A DNA stretch of 64,000 nucleotides from Mycobacterium sp. ACS1612 (GCF_001667505.1 NZ_LZHZ01000034.1:1-64000); one strand, 5' to 3'; positions 38,165-47,838 are shown, counted from the first letter of the stretch. Notes: generated by a model from the sequence alone, not told the origin. Translations and numbers: made by a program.

Positions 38165-41100
38165 CCGCGCGCTACAGCCCGGCCGAATTGGCCTCAGCGC
38201 TAGGTCTTTTCGCGCCCACCGACGAGCAGGCCGCGGTGATCGCCGCACCGCCGGGTCCACTGGTCGTCATCGCCGGTGCGGGCGCGGGCAAGACCGAGAC
38301 CATGGCGGCCAGGGTGGTATGGCTGGTCGCCAACGGGTACGCCCGCCCCGGCCAGGTGCTCGGGTTGACGTTCACCCGCAAGGCCGCGGGCCAACTGCTG
38401 CGCCGGGTCCGCACCCGGCTGGCCAGGCTGGCGGGTGCAGGCCTCGTCCCCCCTGCAGACGTCACCGACGACCCGGCCACCGTCAGCACCTATCACGCGT
38501 TCGCAGGCACCCTGCTACGCGAGCACGGCCTGCTGCTGCCGGTCGAGCCGGACACCAGGCTGCTCAGCGAAACCGAATTGTGGCAGTTGGCGTTTCGGGT
38601 GGTTTGCGAGCACCCGCAGCACCTCGACACGGAGAAGAGCCCAGCCGCTATCACCGCGATGATGCTGCGGCTGTCGGGACAGCTCGCCGAGCACCTCGTC
38701 GACACCGCACAACTGCGCGACACCCACGTCGAGCTGGAACGGCTGGTGCACACGCTGCCCGCCGGGCCCTACCAGCGCGACCGCGGGCCCAGCCAATGGC
38801 TGCTGCGCATGTTGGCCACTCAGACCGAGCGCACCGAACTGGTGCCGCTGATCGACGCGCTGCACGCGCGCATGCGAGCCGAGAAGGTGATGGACTTCGG
38901 CATGCAGATGGCCTCGGCCGCCCAGCTGGCGTCGACGTTCCCACAAGTCGGCGCGCAACTGCGGGACCGCTACCGGGTGGTGTTGCTCGACGAATACCAG
39001 GACACCGGGCACGCCCAGCGGGTGGCGTTGTCGTCGCTGTTCGGCCGCGGCGTCGACGACGGTCTGGCGCTGACGGCCGTCGGCGATCCGATCCAGTCGA
39101 TCTACGGCTGGCGTGGCGCGTCGGCGACCAACTTGCCGCGCTTCACCACCGACTTCCCCCTCGCCGACGGCACACCCGCTCCCACTTTGGAATTGCGGAC
39201 CAGCTGGCGCAATCCGCCGCGGGCGCTGCACTTGGCCAACGCGGTGTCCGCCGAAGCCCGGCGCCGATCCGTCGCGGTGCGGTCCCTGCGGCCCCGGCCG
39301 GACGCCCAGCCAGGCGTCATTCGTTGCGCTCTGTTTAATGACGTTGCCGCCGAACGTGATTGGCTGGCAGACCACTTGGCGGGCAGCTATCACGGCGCAC
39401 GTGAGAACGGCGTCGCCGCACCTACCGCGGCAGTGCTCGTACGGCGCAACGCCGATGCCGCTCCGATGGCCGACGCGCTGACCGCACGCGGCGTCCCGGT
39501 GGAGGTCGTCGGCCTGGCCGGGCTGCTGGCGGTGCCCGAGGTCGCGGACCTGGTGGCCATGCTGCGCCTGGTGGCCGATCCCACCGCGGGGTCGGCGGCG
39601 ATGCGGGTGCTCACCGGACCCCGGTGGCGGCTCGGCGGTCGCGACGTCGCCGCGCTGTGGCGCCGCGCGGTCGAACTGGACGACCGGCCGACACGTGAGG
39701 TCAGCACCGAGCAGATCGTCGCGCAGGCCGCCGCGGACGCGGACGCGGCGTGTCTGGCCGACGCGATCTGCGATCCGGGACCGGCGGACGCCTACTCCGA
39801 GGCCGGGTATCGCCGCATCGTCGCGCTCGGCCGCGAGTTGACCGCGTTGCGAGCACATTTGACGCACCCGCTGCCCGACCTCGTCGCCGAGGTGCGTCGG
39901 GTGCTCGGCCTCGACGCCGAGGTCCGCGCCGCCGTGCCGGTCAGCGCCGGGTGGTCCGGCGCCGAACACCTCGACGCGTTCGCCGACGTGGTCGCCGACG
40001 TGGCCGCGCGACCGGGTGCCACCGTGCTCGGCCTGCTCGCCTACCTCGACGCCGCCGAACAGGTGGAAAACGGCCTCGCGCCCGCCGAGATCAGCGTCGC
40101 CAACGACCGCGTCCAGATCCTGACCGTGCACGCCGCCAAGGGGCTGGAATGGCAGGTCGTCGCGGTGCCGCACTTGAGCGGCCGGGTGTTTCCCTCCACG
40201 GCGTCGGCGCGCACCTGGCTCACCGACGCCGGTGATCTGCCGCCGCTGCTGCGTGGTGACAGGGCCACCGTGTCGGAGCACGGCGTCCCGGTACTCGACA
40301 CGTCGGACGTCAACGACCGAAAGAGGTTGTCGGACAAGATATCCGACCACAAGCGCAGCCTGGAGCAGCGGCGTACCGACGAGGAGCGCAGGCTGCTCTA
40401 CGTCGCGCTGACCCGCGCCGAGGATACGCTGCTGCTGTCGGGCCATCACTGGGGCGCCTCGGAGGCCAAACCGCGTGGCCCGTCCGCTTTCCTGTGTGAA
40501 CTCAAGGACATCATCGAGGCGTCGGAGGCCGCAGGCGACCCGTGTGGCGTCATCGAACACTGGGCGCCGGCGCCACCTGACGGCACCCCGAACCCACTGC
40601 GCGACAAGGTCGTCGAAGCGCTGTGGCCCACCGATCCCGTCGGTGTGCAGCGACCGCACGTTGACACCGGGGCGGCGATGGTGGCGCAGGCAATGTCAGG
40701 TGGCTTGGAAGTCGACGCCGACAACGGTTGGGTCGCCGACGTCGACGCACTGCTGGCCGAGCGTGACCGCGCCCAAGAAAAGCCCGCGCCGCCGTTGCCC
40801 GGTCAACTTTCGGTCAGCACGCTGGTCGAGTTGGGGCGTGAGCCGGATGCGGTCGTCCAGCGGATGCGCCGCCGCCTGCCCACCCGCCCCGATCCACATG
40901 CTCTGCTGGGCACCGCATTTCACGACTGGGTGCAAAGGTTCTTCCACGCCGAGCGGCTATTCGACCTCGACGACCTGCCCGGCGCGATGGATCGCGACGC
41001 CGGAGACGCCGAGGAACTCGCCGAACTGCAGGCGGCGTTCGCGCTCTCGCCGTGGGCGGCCCGCACACCGATCGACGTCGAGGTGCCGTTCGACATGGTG

Positions 41101-41385
41101 CTAGCGGGGCGCGTCGTGCGGGGCCGGATCGACGCGGTCTTCGCCGACGACGACGGCGGCGCCACCGTGGTGGACTGGAAGACCGGCGATCCGCCCGGCA
41201 CACCAGAAGCCATGCAGCAGGCGGCGATTCAGCTCGCGGTGTACCGGCTGGCGTGGGCGCAACTGGACGATTGTCCGCCCGACAAGGTCCGCGCGGTCTT
41301 CCATTACGTCCGATCCGGGCGGACCGTCACCCCCGACGCGCTGCCCGGCGCCGACGACCTCGTGGCGCTGCTGGACGCCGCTTAG
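38161..41385 (+). CDS. adnB: AdnB, helicase-nuclease subunit for double-strand break repair
   Basis: 1074 aa. It is a canonical UvrD-type motor: Walker A AGAGAGKTET, motif Ia LTFTRKAAGQL, Walker B LLDEYQDTGHAQ, motif III GDPIQSIYGWRGA, motif [11 protein letters not shown] and motif VI LLYVALTRAED. The C-terminal nuclease domain has GTAFHDWVQRFF, VVDWKTGDPP and QLAVYRLAW. AdnB is the main translocation motor of AdnAB. It starts at ATG 38161 within the adnA stop (ATGA), so the subunits are made together. Its 3' end overlaps the convergent DoxX-like gene by 4 bp. Confidence 0.95.
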   Translation: MTARYSPAELASALGLFAPTDEQAAVIAAPPGPLVVIAGAGAGKTETMAARVVWLVANGYARPGQVLGLTFTRKAAGQLLRRVRTRLARLAGAGLVPPADVTDDPATVSTYHAFAGTLLREHGLLLPVEPDTRLLSETELWQLAFRVVCEHPQHLDTEKSPAAITAMMLRLSGQLAEHLVDTAQLRDTHVELERLVHTLPAGPYQRDRGPSQWLLRMLATQTERTELVPLIDALHARMRAEKVMDFGMQMASAAQLASTFPQVGAQLRDRYRVVLLDEYQDTGHAQRVALSSLFGRGVDDGLALTAVGDPIQSIYGWRGASATNLPRFTTDFPLADGTPAPTLELRTSWRNPPRALHLANAVSAEARRRSVAVRSLRPRPDAQPGVIRCALFNDVAAERDWLADHLAGSYHGARENGVAAPTAAVLVRRNADAAPMADALTARGVPVEVVGLAGLLAVPEVADLVAMLRLVADPTAGSAAMRVLTGPRWRLGGRDVAALWRRAVELDDRPTREVSTEQIVAQAAADADAACLADAICDPGPADAYSEAGYRRIVALGRELTALRAHLTHPLPDLVAEVRRVLGLDAEVRAAVPVSAGWSGAEHLDAFADVVADVAARPGATVLGLLAYLDAAEQVENGLAPAEISVANDRVQILTVHAAKGLEWQVVAVPHLSGRVFPSTASARTWLTDAGDLPPLLRGDRATVSEHGVPVLDTSDVNDRKRLSDKISDHKRSLEQRRTDEERRLLYVALTRAEDTLLLSGHHWGASEAKPRGPSAFLCELKDIIEASEAAGDPCGVIEHWAPAPPDGTPNPLRDKVVEALWPTDPVGVQRPHVDTGAAMVAQAMSGGLEVDADNGWVADVDALLAERDRAQEKPAPPLPGQLSVSTLVELGREPDAVVQRMRRRLPTRPDPHALLGTAFHDWVQRFFHAERLFDLDDLPGAMDRDAGDAEELAELQAAFALSPWAARTPIDVEVPFDMVLAGRVVRGRIDAVFADDDGGATVVDWKTGDPPGTPEAMQQAAIQLAVYRLAWAQLDDCPPDKVRAVFHYVRSGRTVTPDALPGADDLVALLDAA

Positions 41386-41777
41386 GAGCTGCGGTAGATC
41401 TTCAGCGCCGAAGCGATCATCGGGATCTGCAGTGGCAGCCGGGCGAACGCGCCAAGCCGCATGAACAGCGGCTTGTCCTTCCACAGCCGGCACATGTTGA
41501 AGTTCGCAGGCCACACCGCCAGGAACAGCGCGACCGCCGCCAATGCGCCCAGCTTGCGGGTGCGCGGCGAGAGCAGCAGCGCGCCGGTGGTCAACTCCGC
41601 CACCCCCGAGGCATAGGTGTAGAACCGCTGGCTGCCAGGAAGCTCGGCCGGGACGATGTCGTCGAATGGCTTGGGCGCAACGAAATGCAACGCGCCGATG
41701 CCGAACAGCATCGCGGCTATCCGCAAGGCCGGTGCCGGGTTGGCGATCTGCTGCAGTTCGGGTGGGGGAGAGGTCAT
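41382..41777 (-). CDS. DoxX-family membrane protein
   Basis: 131 aa from ATG 41777. Four hydrophobic helices (starting around residues 18, 60, 80 and 105) with AMLFGIGALHF and ASGVAELTTGALLL suggest the DoxX/MauE small quinone-linked membrane family. Function unknown; DoxX proteins are tied to redox or thiol stress in some mycobacteria. M. tuberculosis has no gene here, so this is an insertion or a loss in that lineage. It is divergent from the channel gene with 45 bp between starts. Confidence 0.75.
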   Translation of the reverse strand: MTSPPPELQQIANPAPALRIAAMLFGIGALHFVAPKPFDDIVPAELPGSQRFYTYASGVAELTTGALLLSPRTRKLGALAAVALFLAVWPANFNMCRLWKDKPLFMRLGAFARLPLQIPMIASALKIYRSS

Positions 41778-41822
41778 GGTTACATTGTGGCGTGCGCCCA
41801 CTCGGATCGATGGCGGGTACCC

Positions 41823-42902
41823 GTGGCTAAAGGCAGGTTGCGACGCCGCCTCGAGGCGATCGACGAGAACCTGTCCTCACGACCGGACGCCGCGCTCGTC
41901 GACATCCTCCGCATCCCCGAACCATTTGTCAGTCCTGGTCAGCGCATTTTCCGCCGGATCATCTACGCGACGTTGGCGCTGTTCGCGGCGGTGATGATCG
42001 TGTACCTCGACCGTGACGGCTACCGCGACGTCCAGGACAACCGGCTGTCGTTTCTGGACTGCCTGTACTACGCGACAGTCTCGTTGTCGACCACCGGATA
42101 CGGCGACATCACGCCGTTCACGCCGGGCGCTCGACTGGTCAACGTGCTGGTGATCACACCGCTGCGGATCGCCTTCCTGATCGTCCTCATCGGTACCACT
42201 GTGGAGACGCTGACCACCCAGTCGCGCCAGGCGTTGAAGATCCAGCGATGGAGGAGCAGAGTGCGCAACCACACCGTCGTCATCGGTTACGGCACCAAAG
42301 GCAGAACGGCGGTGGCCGCGATGGTCGGCGACGAGGTGGCGCCCGCCGACATCGTCGTCGTCGACGAGAACGTCACGGCGCTCGAACGGGCGAGAAGCGC
42401 GGGCCTTGTCACCGTGCACGGTGACGCGACCAAGTCCGAGGTGCTGCGGTTGGCCAGCGCCCAGCACGCCAAGTCGATCATCGTCGCGACAGACGACGAC
42501 GCGAGTGCGGTGCTGGTGACCTTGACCGCCCGCGAGTTGGCGCCCAAGGCCAAGATCATCGCCGCCGCACGGGAAGCCGAGAATCAGCACCTGCTGCAGC
42601 AGTCCGGCGCGGATTCGACGGTGGTGTCGTCCGAGACCGCGGGCCGGCTGCTCGGAATCGCCACGCAGACACCGAGCGTTGTCGAGATGATGGAAGACCT
42701 ACTGACGCCCGACGCGGGGTTCGCATTGGCCGAACGCGAAGTCAGCCCCAAGGAGGCGGGCGGTTCGCCGCGGCACCTTTCCGACATCGTGCTCGGCGTC
42801 GTGCGGGGCGGCGAGCTGTTGCGCGTCGACGCCCCTGAGGTGGACGCCCTCGAGCTCGGCGACCGGCTGCTCTACATCCGCAGCGCGGAAGCCGAGCGAT
42901 GA
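41823..42902 (+). CDS. Potassium channel subunit with RCK/TrkA-N domain
   Basis: 359 aa from GTG 41823. There are two membrane helices (~45-63 and ~105-130), between them a pore helix and the K+ selectivity filter TTGYGD. A cytoplasmic RCK domain follows with a nucleotide-binding Rossmann loop VVIGYGTKGRTAV, the acid-ended strand VVVDEN, and a C-terminal TrkA-C-like part. The layout is that of MthK/Kch-type channels gated by ligand binding to a ring of RCK domains. By order it is Rv3200c. Its stop overlaps the nudC start (ATGA). Confidence 0.93.
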   Translation: MAKGRLRRRLEAIDENLSSRPDAALVDILRIPEPFVSPGQRIFRRIIYATLALFAAVMIVYLDRDGYRDVQDNRLSFLDCLYYATVSLSTTGYGDITPFTPGARLVNVLVITPLRIAFLIVLIGTTVETLTTQSRQALKIQRWRSRVRNHTVVIGYGTKGRTAVAAMVGDEVAPADIVVVDENVTALERARSAGLVTVHGDATKSEVLRLASAQHAKSIIVATDDDASAVLVTLTARELAPKAKIIAAAREAENQHLLQQSGADSTVVSSETAGRLLGIATQTPSVVEMMEDLLTPDAGFALAEREVSPKEAGGSPRHLSDIVLGVVRGGELLRVDAPEVDALELGDRLLYIRSAEAER

Positions 42903-43828
42903 CAAGGAGTTTCGAGCTTCGCAACGTCCCGCTGTTGTCCCGTGTCGGGGCGGACCGTGCCGACGCATTGCGCACCGACATCGACGCGGCCATCGCGGGC
43001 TGGTCGGACGCCCTGCTGCTGCGGGTCGACCGCCGCAACCAGGTGCTGATCTCCGGTGGCCAAGTGGTGCTGAGCAACGCCGCCAAGCTCGGTGACAAGC
43101 CACCGGAGAGCGCCGTGTTCCTCGGGCGCCTCCCCGACGGCCGCCACGTGTGGGGGATCCGGTCAGCCCTGGAAGGCCCCGAGGACCCGCACGCCGAGAC
43201 CGAGGTGCTCGACCTGCGCCGCGCCGGGCAGATCTTCGACGACGTCAGCGCACAACTCGTCGCCACCGCCACCGCACTGCTGAACTGGCACGACCATGCG
43301 CGGTTCAGCGCGATCGACGGCGCACCCACCAAGCCGATCAAGGGCGGTTGGGCGCGCGTCAACGCCGCCAACGGCCACGAGGAGTTTCCCCGAATCGACC
43401 CCGCCGTGATCTGCCTGGTCCACGACGGCCACGACCGCGCCGTGCTGGCCCGCCAGACCGTGTGGCCCGAGCGGCTGTTCTCTCTGCTGGCCGGTTTCGT
43501 CGAGGCGGGCGAGTCGTTCGAGGCCTGCGTCGCGCGCGAGATCGCCGAGGAGATCGGGCTGACGGTGTCCGACGTCCGCTACCTGGGCAGCCAGCCGTGG
43601 CCGTTTCCGCGGTCGCTGATGGTCGGCTTCCACGCGATCGGCGACCCGGAGCAGGAGTTCTCGTTCAACGACGGCGAAATCGCCGAGGCGGCGTGGTTCA
43701 CACGCGCCGAGATCCGCGAAGCGCTCGCCCACGGCGACTGGAACAGCGACTCACCGTCGCGGTTGCTACTGCCCGGATCGATCTCCATCGCCAGGGAGAT
43801 CATCGAATCCTGGGCTGCGCAAGACTGA
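42899..43828 (+). CDS. nudC: NADH pyrophosphatase NudC, without zinc-ribbon cysteines
   Basis: 309 aa. The Nudix box (GFVEAGESFEACVAREIAEE, cut here at 20 residues) and the NudC signature SQPWPFPRSLM are intact, so hydrolysis of NADH and possibly NAD-capped RNA is predicted. The four Cys that hold zinc in E. coli NudC are absent from the equivalent region (FSAIDGAPTKPIKGGWARVN...), as I recall for the mycobacterial enzymes. Equivalent to Rv3199c, which degrades isoniazid- and ethionamide-NAD adducts in M. tuberculosis. Start overlaps the channel stop by 4 bp; the 3' end overlaps the convergent gmd by 29 bp. Confidence 0.94.
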   Translation: MTRSFELRNVPLLSRVGADRADALRTDIDAAIAGWSDALLLRVDRRNQVLISGGQVVLSNAAKLGDKPPESAVFLGRLPDGRHVWGIRSALEGPEDPHAETEVLDLRRAGQIFDDVSAQLVATATALLNWHDHARFSAIDGAPTKPIKGGWARVNAANGHEEFPRIDPAVICLVHDGHDRAVLARQTVWPERLFSLLAGFVEAGESFEACVAREIAEEIGLTVSDVRYLGSQPWPFPRSLMVGFHAIGDPEQEFSFNDGEIAEAAWFTRAEIREALAHGDWNSDSPSRLLLPGSISIAREIIESWAAQD

Positions 43829-44813
43829 TTGACTCGGCGCGGATGTCGCTGGTCACCATCAGGTCGACGAGTTCCTCGAACGACATCTCGGGTTTCCAGT
43901 CCAACGCCGCATGCGCCTTCGACGCGTCGCCGATGAGCACGTCCACCTCGGCCGGTCGCATGCGTGCCTGGTCGACGCGGACATACGGCGTCCAGTCGGA
44001 GACGCCGATCGCGGCGAAGGCCAAGTCGACGAACTCCGAAACCGAATGCGCTTCGCCGGTGGCGAGCACGTAGTCATCCGGTTGGTCCTGCTGCAGCATC
44101 AGATGCATGGCCTGCACGTAGTCGCCGGCGAAACCCCAGTCCCGCAACGCCTCCAAGTTGCCGAGCGACACGCTGTCCTGAAGCCCGAGCGAGATCCGCG
44201 CCACCGCCCTCGAGATCCGTCGCGTCACGAATTCCGTTCCGCGCCGCGGGGATTCGTGATTGAACAGGATCGCCGAGCTGGCATGCATGCCATAGGACTC
44301 GCGGTAGTTGACGGTTATGTAGTGGCCATACGCCTTGGCGACGCCGTACGGCGAGCGGGGATGGAACGCAGACGTCTCGGACAGCGGGATCTCGCGTGCC
44401 TTGCCGTACATCTCCGCGCTGGACGCCTGGTAGAACCGCACCTCGTGCCCGGTGGCCTGCTGGTACGCCCGCACCGCTTCCAGCATGTTCAACACGCCGC
44501 CACCGGTGACGTCGCGCGTCAGATGCGCCGTCTTCCAGGAATAACCGACGTACGTTATGGCGGCCAGGTTGTACACCTCGTCGGGTCGCGCGTCGTCGAG
44601 GGCTTGGCGCAGGCTCGACACGTCGAGCACATCGCCGTACAGCAGATGCAGTTGCGGGATCTCCTCGTACAGCGACGGTTCCTTCGGGTTGTTCTGCCCG
44701 CGAATCAACCCGTAGACGCGGTAGCCCTTGGAGATCAACAACTCGGCGAGATATCTGCCGTCCTGACCGGTGATGCCAGTGATGAGTGCTGTTCTCTGTG
44801 TGGCCACATGCAC
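43800..44813 (-). CDS. gmd: GDP-mannose 4,6-dehydratase
   Basis: 337 aa. An extended SDR enzyme that turns GDP-mannose into GDP-4-keto-6-deoxymannose, the precursor of fucose, rhamnose-type or other deoxysugars. Motifs are the NADP-binding loop ALITGITGQDGRYL, VYNLAAITYVGYSW, the catalytic SSAEMYG (Thr/Ser-Glu-Tyr region), the Y-x-x-x-K pair YGVAKAYGHY, and FNHESPRRG. In M. tuberculosis gmdA (Rv1511) is elsewhere, so this copy is an insertion between nudC and mrx1. GTG 44813 is used; GTG 44807 is possible. No partner sugar gene is adjacent. The downstream gene on the same strand would be none, as nudC converges. Confidence 0.93.
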   Translation of the reverse strand: MHVATQRTALITGITGQDGRYLAELLISKGYRVYGLIRGQNNPKEPSLYEEIPQLHLLYGDVLDVSSLRQALDDARPDEVYNLAAITYVGYSWKTAHLTRDVTGGGVLNMLEAVRAYQQATGHEVRFYQASSAEMYGKAREIPLSETSAFHPRSPYGVAKAYGHYITVNYRESYGMHASSAILFNHESPRRGTEFVTRRISRAVARISLGLQDSVSLGNLEALRDWGFAGDYVQAMHLMLQQDQPDDYVLATGEAHSVSEFVDLAFAAIGVSDWTPYVRVDQARMRPAEVDVLIGDASKAHAALDWKPEMSFEELVDLMVTSDIRAESISLAQPRIR

Positions 44814-44953
44814 CCCCGATGGTTCGCCCCGCGAGAAAAGCGTGCTTAGCTATTTGCCACTTTCCTTCGCAACCAAACCTTCACAGGTGACGTACAGAAA
44901 AGCCCACACCAGCGGCGTCCGTGGCCGAATACGGCGAGGCCGCCCCGAGGCGG

Positions 44954-45196
44954 TTATCGCTTCAGCTTTGCCTTGACCTCGGCACCACTCGGGTTGGTCA
45001 GGGTCGACCCGTCGGCGAACTTCAGCGTCGGCACCGTCTGATTGCCGCCGTTGACCGAGGCCACGAAGTCCGCCGCCGCGGGATCGGTCTCGATGTCGAC
45101 CTCGGTGAACGCGATGCCTTCGTTCTTCAACACCTTCTTCAGGCGGAAGCAGTAGCCACACCACGAGGTGGTGTACATGGTCAGGGAGGAGCTCAT
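44954..45196 (-). CDS. mrx1: Mycoredoxin-1
   Basis: 80 aa from ATG 45196. A glutaredoxin fold with active site [12 protein letters not shown], the cis-Pro segment TVPTLKF and the closing GS-T-NPS loop. CGYC rather than the glutaredoxin CPYC is typical of mycoredoxin, which reduces mycothiol mixed disulfides. Equivalent to Rv3198A. It is divergent from uvrD2 with 82 bp between starts, as in other mycobacteria, where both belong to stress-response DNA and redox repair. Confidence 0.93.
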   Translation of the reverse strand: MSSSLTMYTTSWCGYCFRLKKVLKNEGIAFTEVDIETDPAAADFVASVNGGNQTVPTLKFADGSTLTNPSGAEVKAKLKR

Positions 45197-45278
45197 AAGA
45201 CTGTCAACGTATCGGATCGCGCCAACATGCCCGCGCTGTGTCCCGCATATGTCACAGCCCCCTGCCAAGATGGACCGC

Positions 45279-47387
45279 ATGTCGGTCGAGGCGCCTTCGT
45301 CGCGCGACGAGCTCATCGCTGACCTCGACGACGAACAGCGCGAAGCCGTCCTCGCCGCCCGCGGCCCGGTGTGCGTGCTGGCGGGGGCGGGCACCGGCAA
45401 GACACGAACCATCACCCGCCGCATCGCCCACCTCGTCGCGGCCGGACACGTCGCCCCGCAACAGGTGCTGGCGGTGACCTTCACGTCGCGCGCGGCGGGG
45501 GAGATGCGCGGCCGGTTGCGGGCGTTGGACGACGGGGTCGGCACCGGTTCGGTGCAGGCGATGACGTTCCATGCCGCGGCCCGCCGTCAGCTGTCCTACT
45601 TCTGGCCGCGCGTCGTCGGCGACACCGGATGGCAGCTGCTGGACACCAAGTTCGCCGTCGTCGCGCAGGCCGCCAACCGCATCGGACTGCCCACAAGCAC
45701 CGACGACGTGCGCGACCTCGCAAGCGAAATCGAATGGGCCAAGGCGTCTTTGATCAGCCCCGAGGGCTATGCCGGCGCGGTCGCGACGGCGGGGCGCGAC
45801 ATCCCGTTCGACGCCGCGAAGATCGCCGACGTCTACGCCGCGTACGAGAAGCTCAAGGCACGCCACGAGGACATGGCACTGCTCGACTTCGACGATCTGC
45901 TGCTGCACACCGCGGCCGCCATCGAGAACGACGCGGGCGTGGCGCAGGAATTCCGCGACCGTTACCGCTGCTTCGTCGTCGACGAATACCAGGACGTCAC
46001 CCCGTTGCAGCAGCGGGTGCTCGACGCGTGGCTCGGCAACCGCGACGACCTCACGGTGGTCGGCGACGCGAACCAGACCATCTACTCGTTCACCGGCGCC
46101 ACACCCCGATACCTGCTCGACTTTTCGCGGCGCTTCCCCGACGCCGCCGTGGTGCGCCTCGAGCGTGACTACCGGTCCACACCGCAGGTGGTGTCGCTGG
46201 CGAACCGGGTGATCGCTGCGGCCCGCGGCCGAATGGCGGGCAGCAAGCTGCACCTGGTCGGCCAACGCGATCCGGGTTCGAATCCCACCTTCAGCGAGCA
46301 TCCCGACGAGGTGGCAGAGGCCGCCGCGGTCGCCAAGAAGATCAAGAACCTGATCGAGTCGGGCACCCCCGCCTCCGAAATCGCGGTGCTCTACCGCATC
46401 AACGCCCAGTCCGAGGTCTACGAAGAGGCGCTCACCGCGGCCGGTGTCGCGTTCCAGGTGCGCGGCGGGGAAGGGTTCTTCAGCCGCCAGGAGATCCGCC
46501 AGGCGCTGCTGGCGCTGCAACGGGCCGCCGAGCGTGAGGCCGAGGGCGCCCTGCCCGACGTGGTACGCGTCGTGCTCGAACCGCTGGGGTTGACCGCAGA
46601 ACCGCCCGCCGGAACCCGGGCCCGCGAGCGGTGGGAGGCGCTGACCGCGTTGGCCGAACTCGTCGACGAAGAGGTGGCGCTGCGGCCGACGCTGGATCTT
46701 CGCTCGCTGCTCGCCGAACTGCGGCAGCGTGCCGACGCCCGTCACCCCCCGACAGTGCAGGGCGTCACCTTGGCGTCGCTGCACGCCGCCAAGGGCCTGG
46801 AGTGGGACGCCGTGTTCCTGGTCGGCCTCGCCGACAACACCTTGCCCATCTCGCATGCGTTGGCGCACGGACCCGACAGTGAGCCGGTCGAAGAGGAACG
46901 TCGGCTCCTTTACGTCGGAATCACAAGGGCCAGAGTGTATTTGGCGCTCAGCTGGGCGTTGGCGCGAGCTCCGGGCGGTCGGCAGAGTCGACGGCCGTCG
47001 CGGTTTCTCAACGGCATCGCACCGCAGTCGCCCAGCGACGGCGGCCCCAGCAAGCCCCGCCGTCCCCGCGGTGCCACACCGCGCTGCCGGGTCTGCAACA
47101 GTGCGCTGACCACTCCGCCTGCCATCATGTTGCGTCGTTGTGAGACATGTCCATCCGACATCGACGAGGATTTGCTCGTCGAACTCAAGGAGTGGCGTCT
47201 ACGCATCTCCAAAGAGATGAGCGTGCCCGCCTATGTGGTGTTCACCGACAACACCCTGATCGCGATCGCCGAGACGCTGCCCACCGACGACGCCGCGCTG
47301 GTCGCCATCCCCGGCATCGGCGCACGCAAGCTGGAGCAGTACGGCCCGGATGTGCTGGCGATGGTCAGACACCGCCAAAAGTCGTAA
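45279..47387 (+). CDS. uvrD2: UvrD2, superfamily 1 DNA helicase
   Basis: 702 aa from ATG 45279. The helicase core has Walker [24 protein letters not shown], Walker [42 protein letters not shown] and [10 protein letters not shown]. Then come a basic linker, a tetracysteine motif (CRVCN ... CETCP) and a C-terminal HRDC domain (~630-702). This order is specific to mycobacterial UvrD2, essential in M. tuberculosis and M. smegmatis, in which the Cys motif matters for duplex unwinding. Equivalent to Rv3198c. Confidence 0.96.
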   Translation: MSVEAPSSRDELIADLDDEQREAVLAARGPVCVLAGAGTGKTRTITRRIAHLVAAGHVAPQQVLAVTFTSRAAGEMRGRLRALDDGVGTGSVQAMTFHAAARRQLSYFWPRVVGDTGWQLLDTKFAVVAQAANRIGLPTSTDDVRDLASEIEWAKASLISPEGYAGAVATAGRDIPFDAAKIADVYAAYEKLKARHEDMALLDFDDLLLHTAAAIENDAGVAQEFRDRYRCFVVDEYQDVTPLQQRVLDAWLGNRDDLTVVGDANQTIYSFTGATPRYLLDFSRRFPDAAVVRLERDYRSTPQVVSLANRVIAAARGRMAGSKLHLVGQRDPGSNPTFSEHPDEVAEAAAVAKKIKNLIESGTPASEIAVLYRINAQSEVYEEALTAAGVAFQVRGGEGFFSRQEIRQALLALQRAAEREAEGALPDVVRVVLEPLGLTAEPPAGTRARERWEALTALAELVDEEVALRPTLDLRSLLAELRQRADARHPPTVQGVTLASLHAAKGLEWDAVFLVGLADNTLPISHALAHGPDSEPVEEERRLLYVGITRARVYLALSWALARAPGGRQSRRPSRFLNGIAPQSPSDGGPSKPRRPRGATPRCRVCNSALTTPPAIMLRRCETCPSDIDEDLLVELKEWRLRISKEMSVPAYVVFTDNTLIAIAETLPTDDAALVAIPGIGARKLEQYGPDVLAMVRHRQKS

Positions 47388-47414
47388 ACATCGTGCCAAA
47401 ACCGCTGGTGAGAA

Positions 47415-47449
47415 AATCGATTGAGTTCTCAAGCTGATACGCTTAGCCT
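47415..47449 (+). promoter_or_regulatory. Likely whiB7 promoter with AT-rich WhiB7 site
   Basis: TTGAGT (47421-47426) and TAGCCT (47444-47449) are spaced by 17 bases and make a SigA-type promoter. Immediately upstream of the -35 is the AT-rich AAAATCGA. WhiB7 bound to SigA inserts its AT-hook into exactly such AT tracts, so this is the expected autoregulatory arrangement. It lies ~390 bp upstream of whiB7, leaving a long leader. Confidence 0.65.
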
Positions 47450-47488
47450 CAAGATCACACCGCGAGTCGAAAGGAGGGTGCCCGAACA

Positions 47489-47698
47489 ATGTTGAGCAAG
47501 GAAGCGTTCACCGGCGTAGGCAGTGGTGTTTTGGCTGCCGGCATGTCGCGCACCCTTCATGTCGCCGAGGCTGCTGCCCCGGCGCATCCCGCTTTTTGGG
47601 CGTACCCAGGCGCGGGAACCGCGGCCGCCATTACCCCGCAGCGTAAGCGCCGCAACGCCGCCGCGACTGGACAGTCCGTGGATCGAGGCACCACTTAG
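47489..47698 (+). CDS. Upstream ORF in the whiB7 leader
   Basis: 69 codons with an excellent Shine-Dalgarno (AAGGAGG, 47471-47477) and an ATG 11 bases later, just downstream of the whiB7 promoter. The peptide starts MLSKEAFTGVGSGVLAAG, has an Ala/Pro/aromatic middle and a basic QRKRR patch; it matches no family I know. Its stop lies 24 bp before the attenuator hairpin. Such leader ORFs in whiB7/wblC genes sense ribosome-targeting drugs: slowed translation prevents the terminator from forming. The coding role is probably regulatory, not structural. Confidence 0.6.
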   Translation: MLSKEAFTGVGSGVLAAGMSRTLHVAEAAAPAHPAFWAYPGAGTAAAITPQRKRRNAAATGQSVDRGTT

Positions 47699-47722
47699 GG
47701 AGCGCCTCGAACGAAGCCGAAA

Positions 47723-47760
47723 GGCCACGGACCCGCAGTCAAGGATCCGTGGCCATTTTT
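47723..47760 (+). terminator. Intrinsic terminator / attenuator in the whiB7 leader
   Basis: GGCCACGGA (47723-47731) pairs perfectly with TCCGTGGCC (47746-47754) around a 14-base loop and is followed by ATTTTT. It lies between the upstream ORF and whiB7 on the same transcript, so it should stop whiB7 transcription unless antitermination occurs. The 300-odd bases before whiB7 otherwise contain only the leader ORF and this element. Confidence 0.82.
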
Positions 47761-47838
47761 ATCGGAACACCTGGTCAGGGATCCATCAGAAGACAGATGG
47801 CCGACGAGAAGTAACGACCAGGAAGCAGAGGACTGGAC

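Noticed and set aside
38515..40659. 714-codon open frame on the minus strand
   Set aside because: Fully antisense to adnB; GC-rich codon usage keeps it open, and it has no domain or motif.
45252..46868. 538-codon open frame on the minus strand
   Set aside because: Antisense to uvrD2, with Arg/Gly-rich nonsense composition and no family signature.
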